DNA of 39,410 bases from an uncultured Lachnospiraceae bacterium (GCA_948470755.1 CAOKPU010000024.1:1-39410); one strand, 5' to 3'; shown: positions 1 to 8,978, numbered from the stretch's first letter. Numbers and translations: made by a program. Notes: generated from the letters alone by a model not told the origin.

Positions 1-779
1 CGGACGGGGCGACAGGGCCAACGGGAGCAACAGGAGCCGACGGAGCAACAGGGCCAACGGGAGCAACAGGAGCGGACGGGGCAACAGGGCCGACGGGAGC
101 AACGGGAGCGGACGGGGCAACAGGGCCGACGGGAGCAACAGGAGCGGACGGGGCGACAGGAGCGACAGGGCCGACGGGAGCAACGGGAGCAGACGGGGCA
201 GCAGGCCCAACAGGGGCAACAGGCCCGACAGGAGCGACAGGCCCTACTGGTGTTGCAGGTACCGGCGCCATCATTCCGTTTGCATCAGGAATACCGGTTT
301 CTTTGACGACGATTGCCGGGGGCCTTGCCGGTCTTCCTGCTTTTATCGGCTTTGGAAGCAGTGTGCAGGGATTGACGCTATTGGGATCTACAATTGATAT
401 TACAAATGCCGGCGGAACGCTTTCTAACTTTGCATTCCAGGTGCCGCGTGCAGGTATCATTACTTCGTTCAGCGCATTCTTCAGTACGACGGCGGCGTTG
501 TCTTTGGTAGGCTCCACTGTTGCGGTAAATGCACAGATTTACCGATCTGCAACGCCGAACAATGTATTTACGCCGGTTGCGGGGACTTTGATTAGCTTGA
601 CACCGTCGCTTTCCGGGGTTATTTCGGTTGGAACGCTGCTAAATGGCACGCTTACAGGGCTTAATATTGCGGTAACGGCTCAAACCCGGCTGATGCTGGT
701 ATTTTCAGCAACGGCGAGCGGGCTGTCTTTAGTCAATACAGTTGCCGGATATGCAAGCGCTGGCTTAAGTATTAATTAA
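1..779 (+). CDS. Collagen-like exosporium/spore-surface glycoprotein with BclB-type C-terminal domain (5' partial)
   Basis: The reading frame is open from base 3, so the N-terminus lies off the window. Up to about base 254 it encodes uninterrupted Gly-X-Y triplets (units such as [12 protein letters not shown]), the pattern of collagen-like stalks. From about base 255 it becomes a hydrophobic beta-rich domain beginning [13 protein letters not shown] and ending [10 protein letters not shown], which matches the exosporium BclB C-terminal domain family from memory. Such proteins form surface filaments on spores (BclA/BclB in Bacillus) and are often O-glycosylated on the Thr of GXT triplets; here nearly every triplet carries Thr, Ala or Pro. 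The stop TAA is at 777-779 and a hairpin follows directly. The identity is confident; the exosporium location is inferred from the family. The contig start inside the repeat probably reflects an assembly break. Confidence 0.88.
   Translation, partial: DGATGPTGATGADGATGPTGATGADGATGPTGATGADGATGPTGATGADGATGATGPTGATGADGAAGPTGATGPTGATGPTGVAGTGAIIPFASGIPVSLTTIAGGLAGLPAFIGFGSSVQGLTLLGSTIDITNAGGTLSNFAFQVPRAGIITSFSAFFSTTAALSLVGSTVAVNAQIYRSATPNNVFTPVAGTLISLTPSLSGVISVGTLLNGTLTGLNIAVTAQTRLMLVFSATASGLSLVNTVAGYASAGLSIN
3..254 (+). repeat. 36-bp coding tandem repeat (Gly-X-Y)
   Basis: Tandem units of 36 bp (12 residues) start at 3, 39, 75 and 111 with few differences. Less regular 9-bp (GXY) units follow up to about 254. 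Third-codon positions vary (ggg/gga, aca/acg) while the protein is conserved, so the repeat is maintained at the protein level. Copy number is likely to vary between strains. Confidence 0.85.
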
Positions 780-786
780 TAATGCG

Positions 787-836
787 GATTCGGGTGTCAA
801 AAGGCCCATCCGGCGGGGCCGCCTGATACCCGAATC
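787..836. repeat. Palindromic repeat module A, short copy; likely terminator of the exosporium gene
   Basis: The arms GATTCGGGTGTCA (787-799) and TGATACCCGAATC (824-836) pair with a single G-U, and an inner GGCCC/GGGCC pairing extends the hairpin. The same arm sequence recurs at 3145-3384, as a degenerate copy at 5329-5360, and at 8878. It lies 8 bp after the stop codon and could terminate transcription, though no T-tract follows. Confidence 0.75.
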
Positions 837-853
837 TAATGCGGGATAAAAGA

Positions 854-888
854 ATTCCCGGGAGTTTCAGGAAAATCCCCGGGGGAAT
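854..888 (+). terminator. GC-rich hairpin downstream of the exosporium gene
   Basis: ATTCCCGGG (854-862) faces CCCCGGGGGAAT (877-888) across a short loop, giving a strong stem. No clear run of T follows, so its terminator role is tentative. The rest of 780-1000 shows no gene. Confidence 0.4.
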
Positions 889-1001
889 ATCTTAAAATGC
901 GGTGTTTTCCGCGGGTTACATGTATATGTTGTCTTTTCATTAAGCGGTCCTCAAAGTCGATGTTGTAAATTGTGTTGTTTTACGTACAGATTATTAATTT
1001 C

Positions 1002-1031
1002 TTTACGTAAATTAGCAATATATGTTATAAT
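1002..1031 (+). promoter_or_regulatory. Putative housekeeping promoter of the first chemoreceptor
   Basis: TTTACG (1002-1007) and TATAAT (1026-1031) are separated by 18 bp, a plausible sigma-A promoter. It lies about 100 bp before the chosen start codon, leaving a structured leader. Confidence 0.5.
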
Positions 1032-1047
1032 AAACATTAAAGAAAAA

Positions 1048-1084
1048 GTGGCTGCATATCCGGCAGACGGCGAATGCCAGCCAC
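1048..1084 (+). promoter_or_regulatory. Structured leader RNA hairpin upstream of the chemoreceptor
   Basis: GTGGCT (1048-1053) pairs with AGCCAC (1079-1084). After a bulged C, GCAT (1054-1057) pairs with ATGC (1074-1077), and CCG/CGG can close the apex. The stem sits between the promoter and the ribosome binding site. I do not recognise it as a known riboswitch class; it does not match the c-di-GMP-I consensus as I recall it. Confidence 0.4.
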
Positions 1085-1137
1085 AGATCGGGATTTTTGA
1101 TCTGATGAAAAATAAAGAGAAAAGAGAGGGAATGGAG

Positions 1138-3144
1138 ATGGGCCAGACAAAAAAGATAAAGCCCGGTACTGAAGCGTCAAGACGTCATGGTGCAGGGATT
1201 ACGGTAAAATTGGTTGCGGCTATTGTAGGGAGCGTTGTTATTGCGGTATCTGCGCTTTTAGCGGTGGTATATGACCAGATGTCCCAGACGTTGTTGGAAA
1301 AGAGCGAAGAAATGTTGCGTACTACTACCGGCAAGACGCTTCAAGAGACGAAAGCATGGATGAACCAGACCTTGACTATGCTGGAGGCGCAGAGAGACAC
1401 TATAGAGTATGAGGATATGGATATTGATGAAATGGTAGATTATATCAAACATACAGCAGGGAGCAACGATGCTTATCCGGCCGGCCTATATGTGGCATTG
1501 ACAGATGGATCGTTGTATCATGCATCTTTTGTGCCGGGGCCGGAATTCAACGCATTGGTAAAGAGCTGGTATTTGGATGGATTGGATTCTGCAGATTTCA
1601 TGTTAGGTGATGTGTATTTTGATGAGGACAGCCAGTCGTATGTAGTGGGGGCATCCGGCGTACTGAAGGATGGGAACGGTGCAGTGCGCGGTGTGGCAGC
1701 GGCAGATGTATATTTGGATTCTATTTCTAATATTGTCAGCAATATCCAGATAGAGGATACCGGCGGTATTTTTCTAGTCGATACACGTACGGATACGATT
1801 ATCGGACATAGGGATGCGGCGGTAGTCGGAGAAAAATTAAGTGAGGCCGATGGTATGTATGCTTATGTGGAAGAACAGATCCAGGCAGGGGAAATGGGGC
1901 TTGGGCTGTATGAAGATACTTATATTGAAATTGCCCAGGTAGAGGGAAGCAGTTGGATAGCGGTAGCCTATGTATCGAAGGCGGAGGTTTTAGCAGAACT
2001 TTACAGCCTGACGCGTACGATGACGACCGTGTCGGTCGTAGCAGTGTTCATATTGACTTTGCTTGTGATCATCCAGACCCGGCGGATCATTGGCAGGCCG
2101 GTAAGAGAGTTGAGCCGCGTGGCAACCCGGATTGCGGAAGGGGAACTAAACCAGTCTATCCGCTATAAATCAAGAGATGAACTGGGAGTTCTTGCGGATG
2201 ACTTTAACCGTGTTACTATAAGGCTGCGCGATTACATAAAATATATTGATGAAATATCAGATACTCTGCGTGAAATCGCAAAAGGGAATCTGGCATTTGA
2301 ATTAAAAAGCGAATATACCGGGGAATTTGCAAAAATCAAGGAGTCATTGGAAGAGATCGCCGTTGAACTCAATATTGCCATAGGGCAGATGAGTGTATCT
2401 TCCAGGGATGTTGCAGCCGGGGCGGCATTGATTTCAGATAGCGCGGTCAATCTGTCTCAAGGTTCGACGGAACAGGCGGCTGAAGTGGCATCGCTGGCGG
2501 GGAATATCGGAAAAGTGTCCGACAGTGTGCAGAATATTGCGCAAGGGGCGCAGAAAGCAAGTTGTATTTCCAAAGAAGTCAGGGGAGGGCTGCTGGAAAG
2601 CAATACAAAAATGCAGAATATGACGGAAGTGATCAGGAGGATAAGTGAAAAGTCCAATGCGATCAATAAGATTGTGAAGACGATCGACGATATTGCATTC
2701 CAGACGAATATTCTTGCGCTTAATGCAGCCGTAGAGGCTGCCAGGGCGGGGGAGGCCGGAAAAGGTTTTGCAGTGGTAGCTGAGGAAGTCAGGACTTTGG
2801 CGGGCAAATCTGCCAATGCGGCGCAAGAGACTACAGAACTTCTTGGAGAGACTATAGGCTCTATGGAAGAAGGGGTTGCAGCAGCCGATGATACAGCAAG
2901 ATCTATGCTGGCGGCAGCCGGGATGGCGGAGGAAATGGACAGCCTGATAGGAGGCATTGCGGATTATACAAAGCAGCAGGCTGTCATAGCGGAGGAAATC
3001 AGCCACGGGATTAATCAGATTGCCGTTGTTGTACAAAGCAATGTGGACATGGCGGAATCCAGCGCAGCCGCCAGCGAGGAATTATCCAGCCAGGCGGCGG
3101 CCTTAAAGGAATTGGTAGCCAGGTTCCAACTGAAAAAGGCATAG
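1138..3144 (+). CDS. Transmembrane methyl-accepting chemotaxis protein (Cache-type sensor)
   Basis: A chemoreceptor of 668 residues. TM1 is about residues 21-45, followed by a large extracellular sensor of about 245 residues that resembles a double Cache domain. TM2 is about 294-318, then HAMP and a long coiled-coil signalling domain. The hairpin tip near residues 517-551 carries the receptor hallmark with [20 protein letters not shown], which contacts CheA/CheW. The frame is open further upstream, but GAGAGGG at 1124-1130 is correctly spaced for ATG 1138; ATG 1132 is too close to it. The ligand cannot be told. The TAG stop lies inside the ATAGGA border of the following repeat. The gene is convergent with the next receptor. 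Confidence 0.9.
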   Translation: MGQTKKIKPGTEASRRHGAGITVKLVAAIVGSVVIAVSALLAVVYDQMSQTLLEKSEEMLRTTTGKTLQETKAWMNQTLTMLEAQRDTIEYEDMDIDEMVDYIKHTAGSNDAYPAGLYVALTDGSLYHASFVPGPEFNALVKSWYLDGLDSADFMLGDVYFDEDSQSYVVGASGVLKDGNGAVRGVAAADVYLDSISNIVSNIQIEDTGGIFLVDTRTDTIIGHRDAAVVGEKLSEADGMYAYVEEQIQAGEMGLGLYEDTYIEIAQVEGSSWIAVAYVSKAEVLAELYSLTRTMTTVSVVAVFILTLLVIIQTRRIIGRPVRELSRVATRIAEGELNQSIRYKSRDELGVLADDFNRVTIRLRDYIKYIDEISDTLREIAKGNLAFELKSEYTGEFAKIKESLEEIAVELNIAIGQMSVSSRDVAAGAALISDSAVNLSQGSTEQAAEVASLAGNIGKVSDSVQNIAQGAQKASCISKEVRGGLLESNTKMQNMTEVIRRISEKSNAINKIVKTIDDIAFQTNILALNAAVEAARAGEAGKGFAVVAEEVRTLAGKSANAAQETTELLGETIGSMEEGVAAADDTARSMLAAAGMAEEMDSLIGGIADYTKQQAVIAEEISHGINQIAVVVQSNVDMAESSAAASEELSSQAAALKELVARFQLKKA

Positions 3145-3409
3145 GATTCGGGTGTCAAAAGGCCCATCCGGCGGCCCCGTCCGGCAAATGGCACAAAAGA
3201 TTTGTGCGCACTCTGTTGCACGGGACTTGCCGATGAGCCTCGGAAAGCAAAAATCGTGTTCAGCAGAGGCTTCCACGATTTTAGAGTCTCCTCTCCATCG
3301 TGCAAAAGCCGTTTGCACAAAATCCTTTTGTGCAATCTGCCAGACGGGGCCGCCGGATGGGCCTTTTGACACCCGAATCATCATAGGAAATTGCTCTGCA
3401 ATCTCCTAT
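3141..3409. repeat. MITE-like composite palindromic element between convergent chemoreceptors
   Basis: GATTCGGGTGTCAAAAG at 3145 onward and its reverse complement ending at 3378 form long near-perfect inverted arms of about 38 bp, continuing imperfectly to about 60 bp through the GCACAAAAG segments. The interior holds a further inverted pair (AAATCGTG/CACGATTT). Adjoining it is module B (3380-3412), the hairpin ATAGGAAATTGC-TCT-GCAATCTCCTAT. The whole unit is bordered by ATAGGA (3141-3146) and TCCTAT (3404-3409). It has no transposase, so it would depend on one supplied elsewhere if it is mobile. It probably also works as a two-way terminator. Confidence 0.8.
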
Positions 3410-5109
3410 AATACAAATTTATTCATCAGGCCTGCCATGATTTCTACCTGATCGTTTTGTTCTTCGCTGATGGCGGCTGTTTCTTCGGAAGTTGCTGCGT
3501 TATTATCAACTACTTCCAGTATTTGCCCTAAATCTGTATCAATCTGTTGCATATACTGTACATTTTGTTCCAAAAGTTCTGAAATACGGCTCATTTTCTG
3601 TGTAGCTGTCTGTGCGCCTTCCATAACGTCGGAAATGTTAAGCGCGGTTTCGTCCGCAATTAAAATCCCTTTTTCTACAGTGGCCGCCGTCACTTCAATG
3701 AGTTTGGTGGTTTCTCCGGCCGACTTGGCGGATTCTTCCGCCAGTTTCTTGACTTGTTCGGCTACCACGGCAAATCCCTTTCCGGCTTCGCCGGCGCGGG
3801 CGGCTTCAATAGCGGCATTTAAGGAAAGAAGATTTGTCTGTGAAGCGATATCCTCTATGACGACGATGATGGCTTTGATCTGTTCGGAACATTTGCTGAT
3901 TTCGCTGATGGCTTCTTTCAGCTCTTCCATTTTTTGATTTCCAATTAGCAGGGTCTGTCCTGCTTTTGATGCGATTTCCACGCATTCCCTGGCTTCGTTG
4001 GAGTTTTTGTCCATGTCGGCGTATAAATTTTCTGTTAGCGTGGTTAAATTGGATACGGTGGTAGCTTGTGCTGTACTTGCTTCCGCCAGATTAGTAGCAG
4101 CATCGGAGAGCTGAGTGGAACCGGTTTTGATCTGGTCGGACATTTCGCGGAGGCCCTGAAGAGTATGGCGGATTTCTTCGCTTATTTTATAAAAAGAATC
4201 TTTAATGGCTATAAATTCGCCTACATAATCCTGTTTTAAGGAAATATTATAATTTCCGTCCCCCATCTGGCTCAAAGTGTTGGTGATCTCGCCAATGATC
4301 TTAATGAGGTTTTCTTTCATAAACTGAATGGCGGTTACCATCCTGCCCACCTCGCTGTCGTCTTCCTTCATGTCGAAGGATGCGTGGAGATTCCCTTCCG
4401 ACATAGCAACCATTTGATCGGATACTTTGGTGATCGGCATCAGAAGCTCTTCTTTTGCGAATTTAATGGATACGATAATCTGGCGTATGACGTAGAGGAA
4501 TGATAAGAGGAACAGGACTTCCACTACTAATTGTATTGCGATTAAAGTATCTTTTTTGGAAGCCAGCCTGTCTTGGATCCGGTTGATGGCGGTATCTGTT
4601 TCCCGATTGATAACTTCGATATCGGTTTCGTATTTTTCGCCAAAAACATATTCGATTGCTGTTTCCCGGTTGCCTTCCGCTACGGATGCCATGGCCATTT
4701 CCTCCAAAGGGACCAGATTATCGGATAATTCGGCAATCTGTTTCATCGCGTTCCATTCTTCTTCGGTGATATCGTTTTTCTCCAGCCCAGCCCATGCAAT
4801 ATCCCTGTTTTTATCTGTGTTGAGTTCTTTCATATAGTCATTATAGTATTTTTCATCCCCGGTCACTACATAAGCCTGCACGGCATAGGTGAGGGCTTTG
4901 GATCCTAAGCGGTATTGATTTAAAAAGAGGGTGGTTTCTAACTGTTCTTCTTCCACAAGAACGACGTAGAAGTTGGCGGCAATAGAGACTGCTAACAGGA
5001 TACCGCCAAGGATGAGGGCGGTGACTGATTTATGGACGATCTGTTTTAAACGAAGTTCCTGGCTGTTTTTTCCGGCAGATTGAGCGGATGTCTTACTTGA
5101 ATTTTCCAT
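3406..5109 (-). CDS. Transmembrane methyl-accepting chemotaxis protein (four-helix-bundle sensor)
   Basis: A chemoreceptor of 567 residues. TM1 is about 29-52, followed by a helical extracellular segment of about 135 residues of the 4HB_MCP type, TM2 about 188-210, then HAMP and the signalling domain with tip motif [20 protein letters not shown]. The start ATG at 5107-5109 is set by GGAGG seven bases upstream (minus strand); an open frame extends 31 codons further without a better site. The TAG stop is formed by the TCCTAT border of the adjacent repeat. The sensor type differs from the neighbouring receptor, so the two are not recent duplicates. Confidence 0.9.
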   Translation of the reverse strand: MENSSKTSAQSAGKNSQELRLKQIVHKSVTALILGGILLAVSIAANFYVVLVEEEQLETTLFLNQYRLGSKALTYAVQAYVVTGDEKYYNDYMKELNTDKNRDIAWAGLEKNDITEEEWNAMKQIAELSDNLVPLEEMAMASVAEGNRETAIEYVFGEKYETDIEVINRETDTAINRIQDRLASKKDTLIAIQLVVEVLFLLSFLYVIRQIIVSIKFAKEELLMPITKVSDQMVAMSEGNLHASFDMKEDDSEVGRMVTAIQFMKENLIKIIGEITNTLSQMGDGNYNISLKQDYVGEFIAIKDSFYKISEEIRHTLQGLREMSDQIKTGSTQLSDAATNLAEASTAQATTVSNLTTLTENLYADMDKNSNEARECVEIASKAGQTLLIGNQKMEELKEAISEISKCSEQIKAIIVVIEDIASQTNLLSLNAAIEAARAGEAGKGFAVVAEQVKKLAEESAKSAGETTKLIEVTAATVEKGILIADETALNISDVMEGAQTATQKMSRISELLEQNVQYMQQIDTDLGQILEVVDNNAATSEETAAISEEQNDQVEIMAGLMNKFVL

Positions 5110-5328
5110 ACGTTTTCCTCCGTGACATAAGTTTTGTTTGTGTTCATTGCATTTTTTAAATTTCATATTTATCTTCCGGATCCCCCTCGCTTTACTGTCC
5201 AAGAACCTAATATCACAAGAAAAATGCAGGAAATTAAAAAATGTAATTATTATTTAATTTTACCAATTTTTAAATGGAATGTCTACTTTTTTTTGTGGAT
5301 TTATTCTCTTAAGTAATGGGGCGGGAAG

Positions 5329-5444
5329 CCCTGCCGGATGGATCTTCTGAAACCCGGATTTATATAGGAAAGCCCCTTCATCGGGCGGGCATGAATTGAC
5401 GAAGAACCGAAGGTTCTTCATGAAGTGTCGAAGACACTTTTTTA
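5329..5444. repeat. Degenerate repeat module A joined to module C (first copy)
   Basis: The reverse complement of 5329-5360 matches the A arm with scattered changes (ATCCGGGTTTCAGAAG for ATTCGGGTGTCAAAAG). Next, module C runs from TATAGGAAAG to a double hairpin: GAAGAACC-GAA-GGTTCTTC (5401-5419) and AAGTGTC-GAA-GACACTT with a T-run (5423-5443). The last hairpin has the form of an intrinsic terminator reading rightward. Module C recurs at 8789-8870. Confidence 0.8.
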
Positions 5445-5487
5445 TAAATAGTTTATAAATACTTTATCCTTCTATTATAGATACACC

Positions 5488-5517
5488 TTGACATATATAA
5501 TAAATATTTGTTATATT
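5488..5517 (+). promoter_or_regulatory. hsp20 promoter
   Basis: TTGACA (5488-5493), a perfect -35 box, is followed after 18 bp by TATATT (5512-5517), or after 17 bp by TTATAT. It is about 90 bp upstream of the start codon and overlaps the palindrome at 5506-5532. Confidence 0.7.
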
Positions 5518-5532
5518 GCATATATAACAAAT
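5506..5532. promoter_or_regulatory. Perfect 11-bp inverted repeat overlapping the hsp20 promoter (candidate operator)
   Basis: ATTTGTTATAT (5506-5516) and ATATAACAAAT (5522-5532) are exact reverse complements around TGCAT. The site covers the -10 box and the expected transcription start, a classic repressor position. It resembles neither CIRCE (TTAGCACTC) nor a CtsR site (GGTCAAA). Confidence 0.6.
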
Positions 5533-5599
5533 GAAAAGGGATAAAACTAAAAAGGACTGCAAATAATAGCAGATAATAAAAAGATTGGAGGAATGCATT

Positions 5600-6052
5600 A
5601 TGTTGACACCTAGTATTTTTGGAAGGGATATGTTTGATGATTTTTTGGGGTTTCCGTTTTATGACGGTAAGGATTTTAAGAAAATAGAAAAGAAATTGTA
5701 TGGCAGCCGGGATAAAAACTTGATGAAAACGGATGTGAAGGAGCAGGAAGGAAGTTATGAACTGGAGATGGACCTGCCGGGGTTTCAAAAGGATGATGTA
5801 AAGGTTTCCCTGGAAAATGGTTATCTGACGGTAAGTGCAGAGAAAGAAGAAGGGGAGGAAAAAGAAGCCGGCAAATATATCCGCAGGGAACGTTATGTTG
5901 GAAAATGCCAGAGGACTTTTTATATTGGAGAGGAAGTGGAGCAGGAAGACATTAAGGGAGAGTTTAAGCATGGCATTTTAAAGCTGTCCATCCCGAAAAA
6001 GGAATGCAGGCCTGTGGTGGAAGAGAAAAAATATATTCCTATTGAAGGATAA
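5600..6052 (+). CDS. hsp20: Small heat shock protein, Hsp20/alpha-crystallin family
   Basis: A 150-residue ATP-independent holdase chaperone. The alpha-crystallin domain spans about residues 38-130, with the family landmarks ELEMDLPGF, a run of charged residues, and GILKLSIPKK near the C-terminus. The tail YIPIEG contains the I-x-I motif used for oligomer assembly. The start ATG 5600 follows GGAGG by 8 bases; an upstream in-frame TTG overlaps the ribosome binding site and is rejected. It has its own strong promoter with an overlapping palindrome, suggesting dedicated stress control. It stands alone; no partner gene follows. Confidence 0.93.
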   Translation: MLTPSIFGRDMFDDFLGFPFYDGKDFKKIEKKLYGSRDKNLMKTDVKEQEGSYELEMDLPGFQKDDVKVSLENGYLTVSAEKEEGEEKEAGKYIRRERYVGKCQRTFYIGEEVEQEDIKGEFKHGILKLSIPKKECRPVVEEKKYIPIEG

Positions 6053-6536
6053 CGCCATAGGTTGGTTTAAAGAGTTTGGGACTTTTGATTTAAAGGAAGG
6101 CAAAATTAGGAAGAATGTAAGGATATGATGATTTATTTATGAAGGCTTCAAGCTTTAGGCCGGGGCTTTTCACCGTATGCCGGAATGAAGGCAGCGATGG
6201 GGCGGCAGGCTTAGGGCTTGGAGCTTTTCTGCCGTTAAAAAGCGGGGGCTGTTTTGCGTATCCTGCAGTATACGGAAGGGATAAAAATATGGGAATTTCA
6301 GGCAGTTTCCAATGAACCGGAGGAAAAGGAAGCCGTAAAAAACAAATGCCCCGGTGGTCAATCAGATTGGTTACAGGATGAAAAGAGTAAAACGGGCTTG
6401 ACATAGCATACTATTTTATAGGAAAATAATCCTAAAAGAGAATACAGGAAAAGGGACATGGGGACGGAAAGGAGAGAGAATAACGCAAGTTCCTTGTTTT
6501 TCCAAAGAATAAGTGAGAAGAGAAAGGGATTGACCG
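6053..6536. other. 484-bp intergenic region without a recognised gene
   Basis: No reading frame here has a ribosome binding site plus family signals. Features visible are a TTGACA at 6398-6403 with no convincing -10 at the right distance, and a small inverted repeat TAGGA-N6-TCCTA at 6419-6434 whose ATAGGA end recalls the repeat borders elsewhere. It probably contains the promoter for the FIST gene. Confidence 0.5.
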
Positions 6537-7592
6537 GTGAAACAATTTTATGGAATGAGCCAGAGCGGGAATTTGCAAGATGCGGTGAGGGGTCTTGTAA
6601 ACCCTAAGTTGATTATACTTATGTCAAATGACAAGCAGTTTGCAGAACATGTGGAAGAATTGCAGAAGCTTTATCCGAAAGTGCCTAGTATTGGATGCAT
6701 TGGGATGAGCTATGACACGATTATAGTAGAAGGAGGGGTCGGGATCGCTGCCTTCACGGAAGGGGTCAGCGCCGTTGTTAATCTTTTAGAACAGGTTTCC
6801 AGTATGCCTGTAAAATACATAAAGCGTTTGGAGCAGGATGTAGAGAAAATCAGCGCATCGCAAAGGGACACTGTATGCATTGACCTCTGTGCGGGAAATG
6901 ATGCTTGTGTGCTTACCACGATGTACAGCGTTCTTGGAAAAAGAGGGATACCTCTGATGGGAGGGACCGGGGATGGGGGGAAAGTATCGGTAAACGGCAA
7001 AATATATGAGGATGCCGTTGCTTATGCCCTGGTAAAAAATGAGACGGGCAAGGTCAAGGTGTACAAAGAAAATATGTATAGGCCTTTGGCGGGCTATCGG
7101 CTGATTGCTTCCAAAACAGACAGAAGCAAATATTATATCGGTGAACTGAATGGAAGGCCTGCAAAGCAGGTGTATCAGGAGATTTTACATATTAATGAAA
7201 ATGATATTACATCGCAGACGTTTAAGAACCCTTTTGGAAAGATCAACGGGAAGGACGTATGCATTATTTCCATAAAAGAAGTATCTGGCAGCGGGCTGTG
7301 CTGCTTCCGGCAGGTAAATGATTCGGATGTGCTTACTTTGCTGGAACTTAGGGATTACAGGCAGATTGTGGCGGAAACCATAGAGTCGATCAGGAAGGAT
7401 TTCTCCCATATTTCGGCTGTTTTTTCAGTAAATTGCCTTTTCCGTTATCTTCTGTTTAGCCAAAACGGCAATATGTCGGAATATTTGCATACCATGAGCG
7501 CATTGGGCAGCCATTGCGGGCTGATTGGATATGGGGAGCATTATAATAACCAGTTTGTCAACCAGTCTATGACTTGTGTGGTATTTGAATAA
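6537..7592 (+). CDS. FIST-domain sensory protein (FIST N + FIST C)
   Basis: A soluble protein of 351 residues with no signal peptide or membrane segment. The N-terminal half ([10 protein letters not shown], then PSIGCIGMS and GVGIAAF) and the C-terminal segment [19 protein letters not shown] match the two-part FIST domain, a ligand-binding module thought to sense small molecules in signal transduction proteins. The start is GTG 6537, preceded by AGAAAGGGA at a good distance. The next gene, 29 bp on, is a membrane-less chemoreceptor, so the pair probably forms a two-subunit cytoplasmic receptor. The family call is fairly sure; the ligand is unknown. Confidence 0.8.
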   Translation: MKQFYGMSQSGNLQDAVRGLVNPKLIILMSNDKQFAEHVEELQKLYPKVPSIGCIGMSYDTIIVEGGVGIAAFTEGVSAVVNLLEQVSSMPVKYIKRLEQDVEKISASQRDTVCIDLCAGNDACVLTTMYSVLGKRGIPLMGGTGDGGKVSVNGKIYEDAVAYALVKNETGKVKVYKENMYRPLAGYRLIASKTDRSKYYIGELNGRPAKQVYQEILHINENDITSQTFKNPFGKINGKDVCIISIKEVSGSGLCCFRQVNDSDVLTLLELRDYRQIVAETIESIRKDFSHISAVFSVNCLFRYLLFSQNGNMSEYLHTMSALGSHCGLIGYGEHYNNQFVNQSMTCVVFE

Positions 7593-7621
7593 ATAGCGGA
7601 CGGAAGGAAGAGGAGAAGCAT

Positions 7622-8563
7622 ATGATTTTTAATGATAAAAAAGGAAAAGAACACAGGACGGAGCAGGATAAATTGTATCCTCTGATGCATGTGGCTTCCA
7701 GCATTCAGGATTATCAGAAAAAAGTGGTGGAAAAAGAAGTGAGTTCCCTGCAGGAATTAAGAGCGGTACAGCTTTCATTCGGCGGGGTGTTGAAAGAAAA
7801 TAATGCGCTGAAAGAAAAAATGGATGCTTTCCATGGGGTGTTTGAAACCGTAGGGCAGGTATCCGGCGAGTTTGAAGGAGTGAAAAAGGAAATTGAGGAT
7901 TCCGTCAACCGGGCGCAGGAACAGGTGAGCGGGTTAAAGAAAAGTTCGGAAGAAGTACAGGACCGGTTCAGTCAGATCCAAAGCACGTTTGATGATTTCC
8001 AGATTTCTGTAAAAGAAATTAAATCATGTATGAATAAGGTCATTACGATTGCTAACCAGACGGATATGCTGGCTATGAATGCATCCATTGAAGCGGCCAG
8101 GGCCGGGGAAAGAGGGAAAGGGTTTGCCGTTGTAGCGGATGAGGTAAAAAGCCTTGCGAATGAAATCAAGGGGCTTGTTAAAGCGGTGCATGTCAGCCTG
8201 GAAGAGGTAGAGAGCGGGACCGGCAAATTAAATGATACGATTAACTACTCCCAGGAAGCCTTAAGCCGGAGCCTTGAAAATGTAGATGTGACCTATGATA
8301 TGTTCGATAAGATTACAGTGGCGGCCAGCGGGGCGGATGTTGTCCAGGAACGGATCAATCAGGCAGTGGATTCTTCGCAGGCGGAGCTGGCCAACTTAAG
8401 CCAAGGATTTGACCAGATGAAAGCAAGGTATCAAAAGGTGTTAGAACATATTGAAAGGGCGAGCGAGATGGGGACAACGAAGAGCGCTATGTTCGAGGAC
8501 ATGGACAATATGGTGTCTCAGGTAGTGCCGATCATGAAAGAAATGCAAAAGAAAAAAATCTAA
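7622..8563 (+). CDS. Soluble (cytoplasmic) methyl-accepting chemotaxis signalling protein
   Basis: 313 residues, with no hydrophobic segment long enough to cross the membrane. A coiled-coil N-terminus (about 20-130) leads to the receptor tip at about 138-190, which contains [20 protein letters not shown] and should bind CheA/CheW. There is no recognisable sensor domain of its own. The start ATG 7622 has GAGGAG upstream. It lies 29 bp after the FIST gene and is surely co-transcribed with it. I infer that FIST supplies ligand sensing and this protein relays the signal. A strong terminator follows at 8603-8649. Confidence 0.87.
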   Translation: MIFNDKKGKEHRTEQDKLYPLMHVASSIQDYQKKVVEKEVSSLQELRAVQLSFGGVLKENNALKEKMDAFHGVFETVGQVSGEFEGVKKEIEDSVNRAQEQVSGLKKSSEEVQDRFSQIQSTFDDFQISVKEIKSCMNKVITIANQTDMLAMNASIEAARAGERGKGFAVVADEVKSLANEIKGLVKAVHVSLEEVESGTGKLNDTINYSQEALSRSLENVDVTYDMFDKITVAASGADVVQERINQAVDSSQAELANLSQGFDQMKARYQKVLEHIERASEMGTTKSAMFEDMDNMVSQVVPIMKEMQKKKI

Positions 8564-8602
8564 TGAAAAAATCTTATGAAGCAAAAAATGATAGGAATGA
8601 AC

Positions 8603-8649
8603 CCGGGCAGATCCGATTGTATGAGGCAATCGGGTTTGCCTGGTTTTTT
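8603..8649 (+). terminator. Intrinsic terminator of the FIST-chemoreceptor operon
   Basis: CCGATTG (8613-8619) pairs with CAATCGG (8627-8633). The stem extends outward through GGGCAG and TTTGCCTGG with wobble pairs and is followed by six T (8644-8649). Confidence 0.8.
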
Positions 8650-8940
8650 GTATCATAGGAAATTGCTTTGCAATTACCTATGATACAAAAAACCTCCGGG
8701 AGGATGCGCACTGCGCGCAAGAGAAAAATGGCTGCTGTCACAGCCGCGCTCCGGCGCGAGTGTGCGTTAGGACGCACACTTTTTTACTTTATAGGAAAGT
8801 TCGTCGTCAGACGAGCATGAATTAACGAAGAACCGAAGGTTCTTCATGAAGTGTCGAAGACACTTTTTTATATCATAGGATTCGGGTGTCAAAAGACTCA
8901 TCCGGCGGCTCCGCCTGAGCAAATTGCACAAAAAGAAATT
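8650..8940. repeat. Hairpin-rich repeat island (modules B, C and A in series)
   Basis: Module B (8650-8686) is a near-perfect 37-bp palindrome: GTATCATAGG faces CCTATGATAC with AATTGC/GCAATT inside. Small stems follow (CCTCC/GGAGG, GGCTG/CAGCC, CGCGC/GCGCG) and then a terminator at 8759-8785. Module C (8789-8870) repeats the 5364-5444 copy with the same two GAA-loop hairpins. Module A's left half starts at 8878 (GGATTCGGGTGTCAAAAG) and fades out near GCACAAAAAG, lacking the right arm. No gene is present. Confidence 0.8.
8759..8785 (+). terminator. Intrinsic terminator within the repeat island
   Basis: AGTGTGCGT (8759-8767) and ACGCACACT (8772-8780) form a perfect 9-bp stem with a TAGG loop, followed by T (8781-8785). 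Confidence 0.75.
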
Positions 8941-8978
8941 TAATAAATGTATAAAATGCTGAAAGTAAGTAATTATAA

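Larger units (their letters stand above)
5110..5599. other. Divergent intergenic region (chemoreceptor / hsp20)
   Basis: The 490 bp between the two start codons contain AT-rich DNA (5200-5320), a degenerate module A copy (5329-5360), a module C copy (5364-5444), and the hsp20 promoter with its palindrome. No credible gene is present. Confidence 0.7.

Noticed and set aside
3-254. CRISPR-like array of 36-bp repeats
   Set aside because: The units are directly contiguous with no unique spacers, and the frame encodes Gly-X-Y triplets.
2434-3036. 200-residue minus-strand frame
   Set aside because: It lies wholly inside the signalling domain of the plus-strand chemoreceptor, is rich in Cys/His/Arg in a frame-shadow pattern, and has no ribosome binding site.
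3152-3451. Open reading frames of 93-106 residues on both strands over the repeat at 3141-3409
   Set aside because: They are translations of the inverted repeat (the same peptide, SKGPSGGP, is read from both arms) and run into chemoreceptor genes antisense.
6398-6428. Standard promoter using TTGACA at 6398
   Set aside because: No -10 hexamer at 16-18 bp; kept only as a remark in the intergenic entry.
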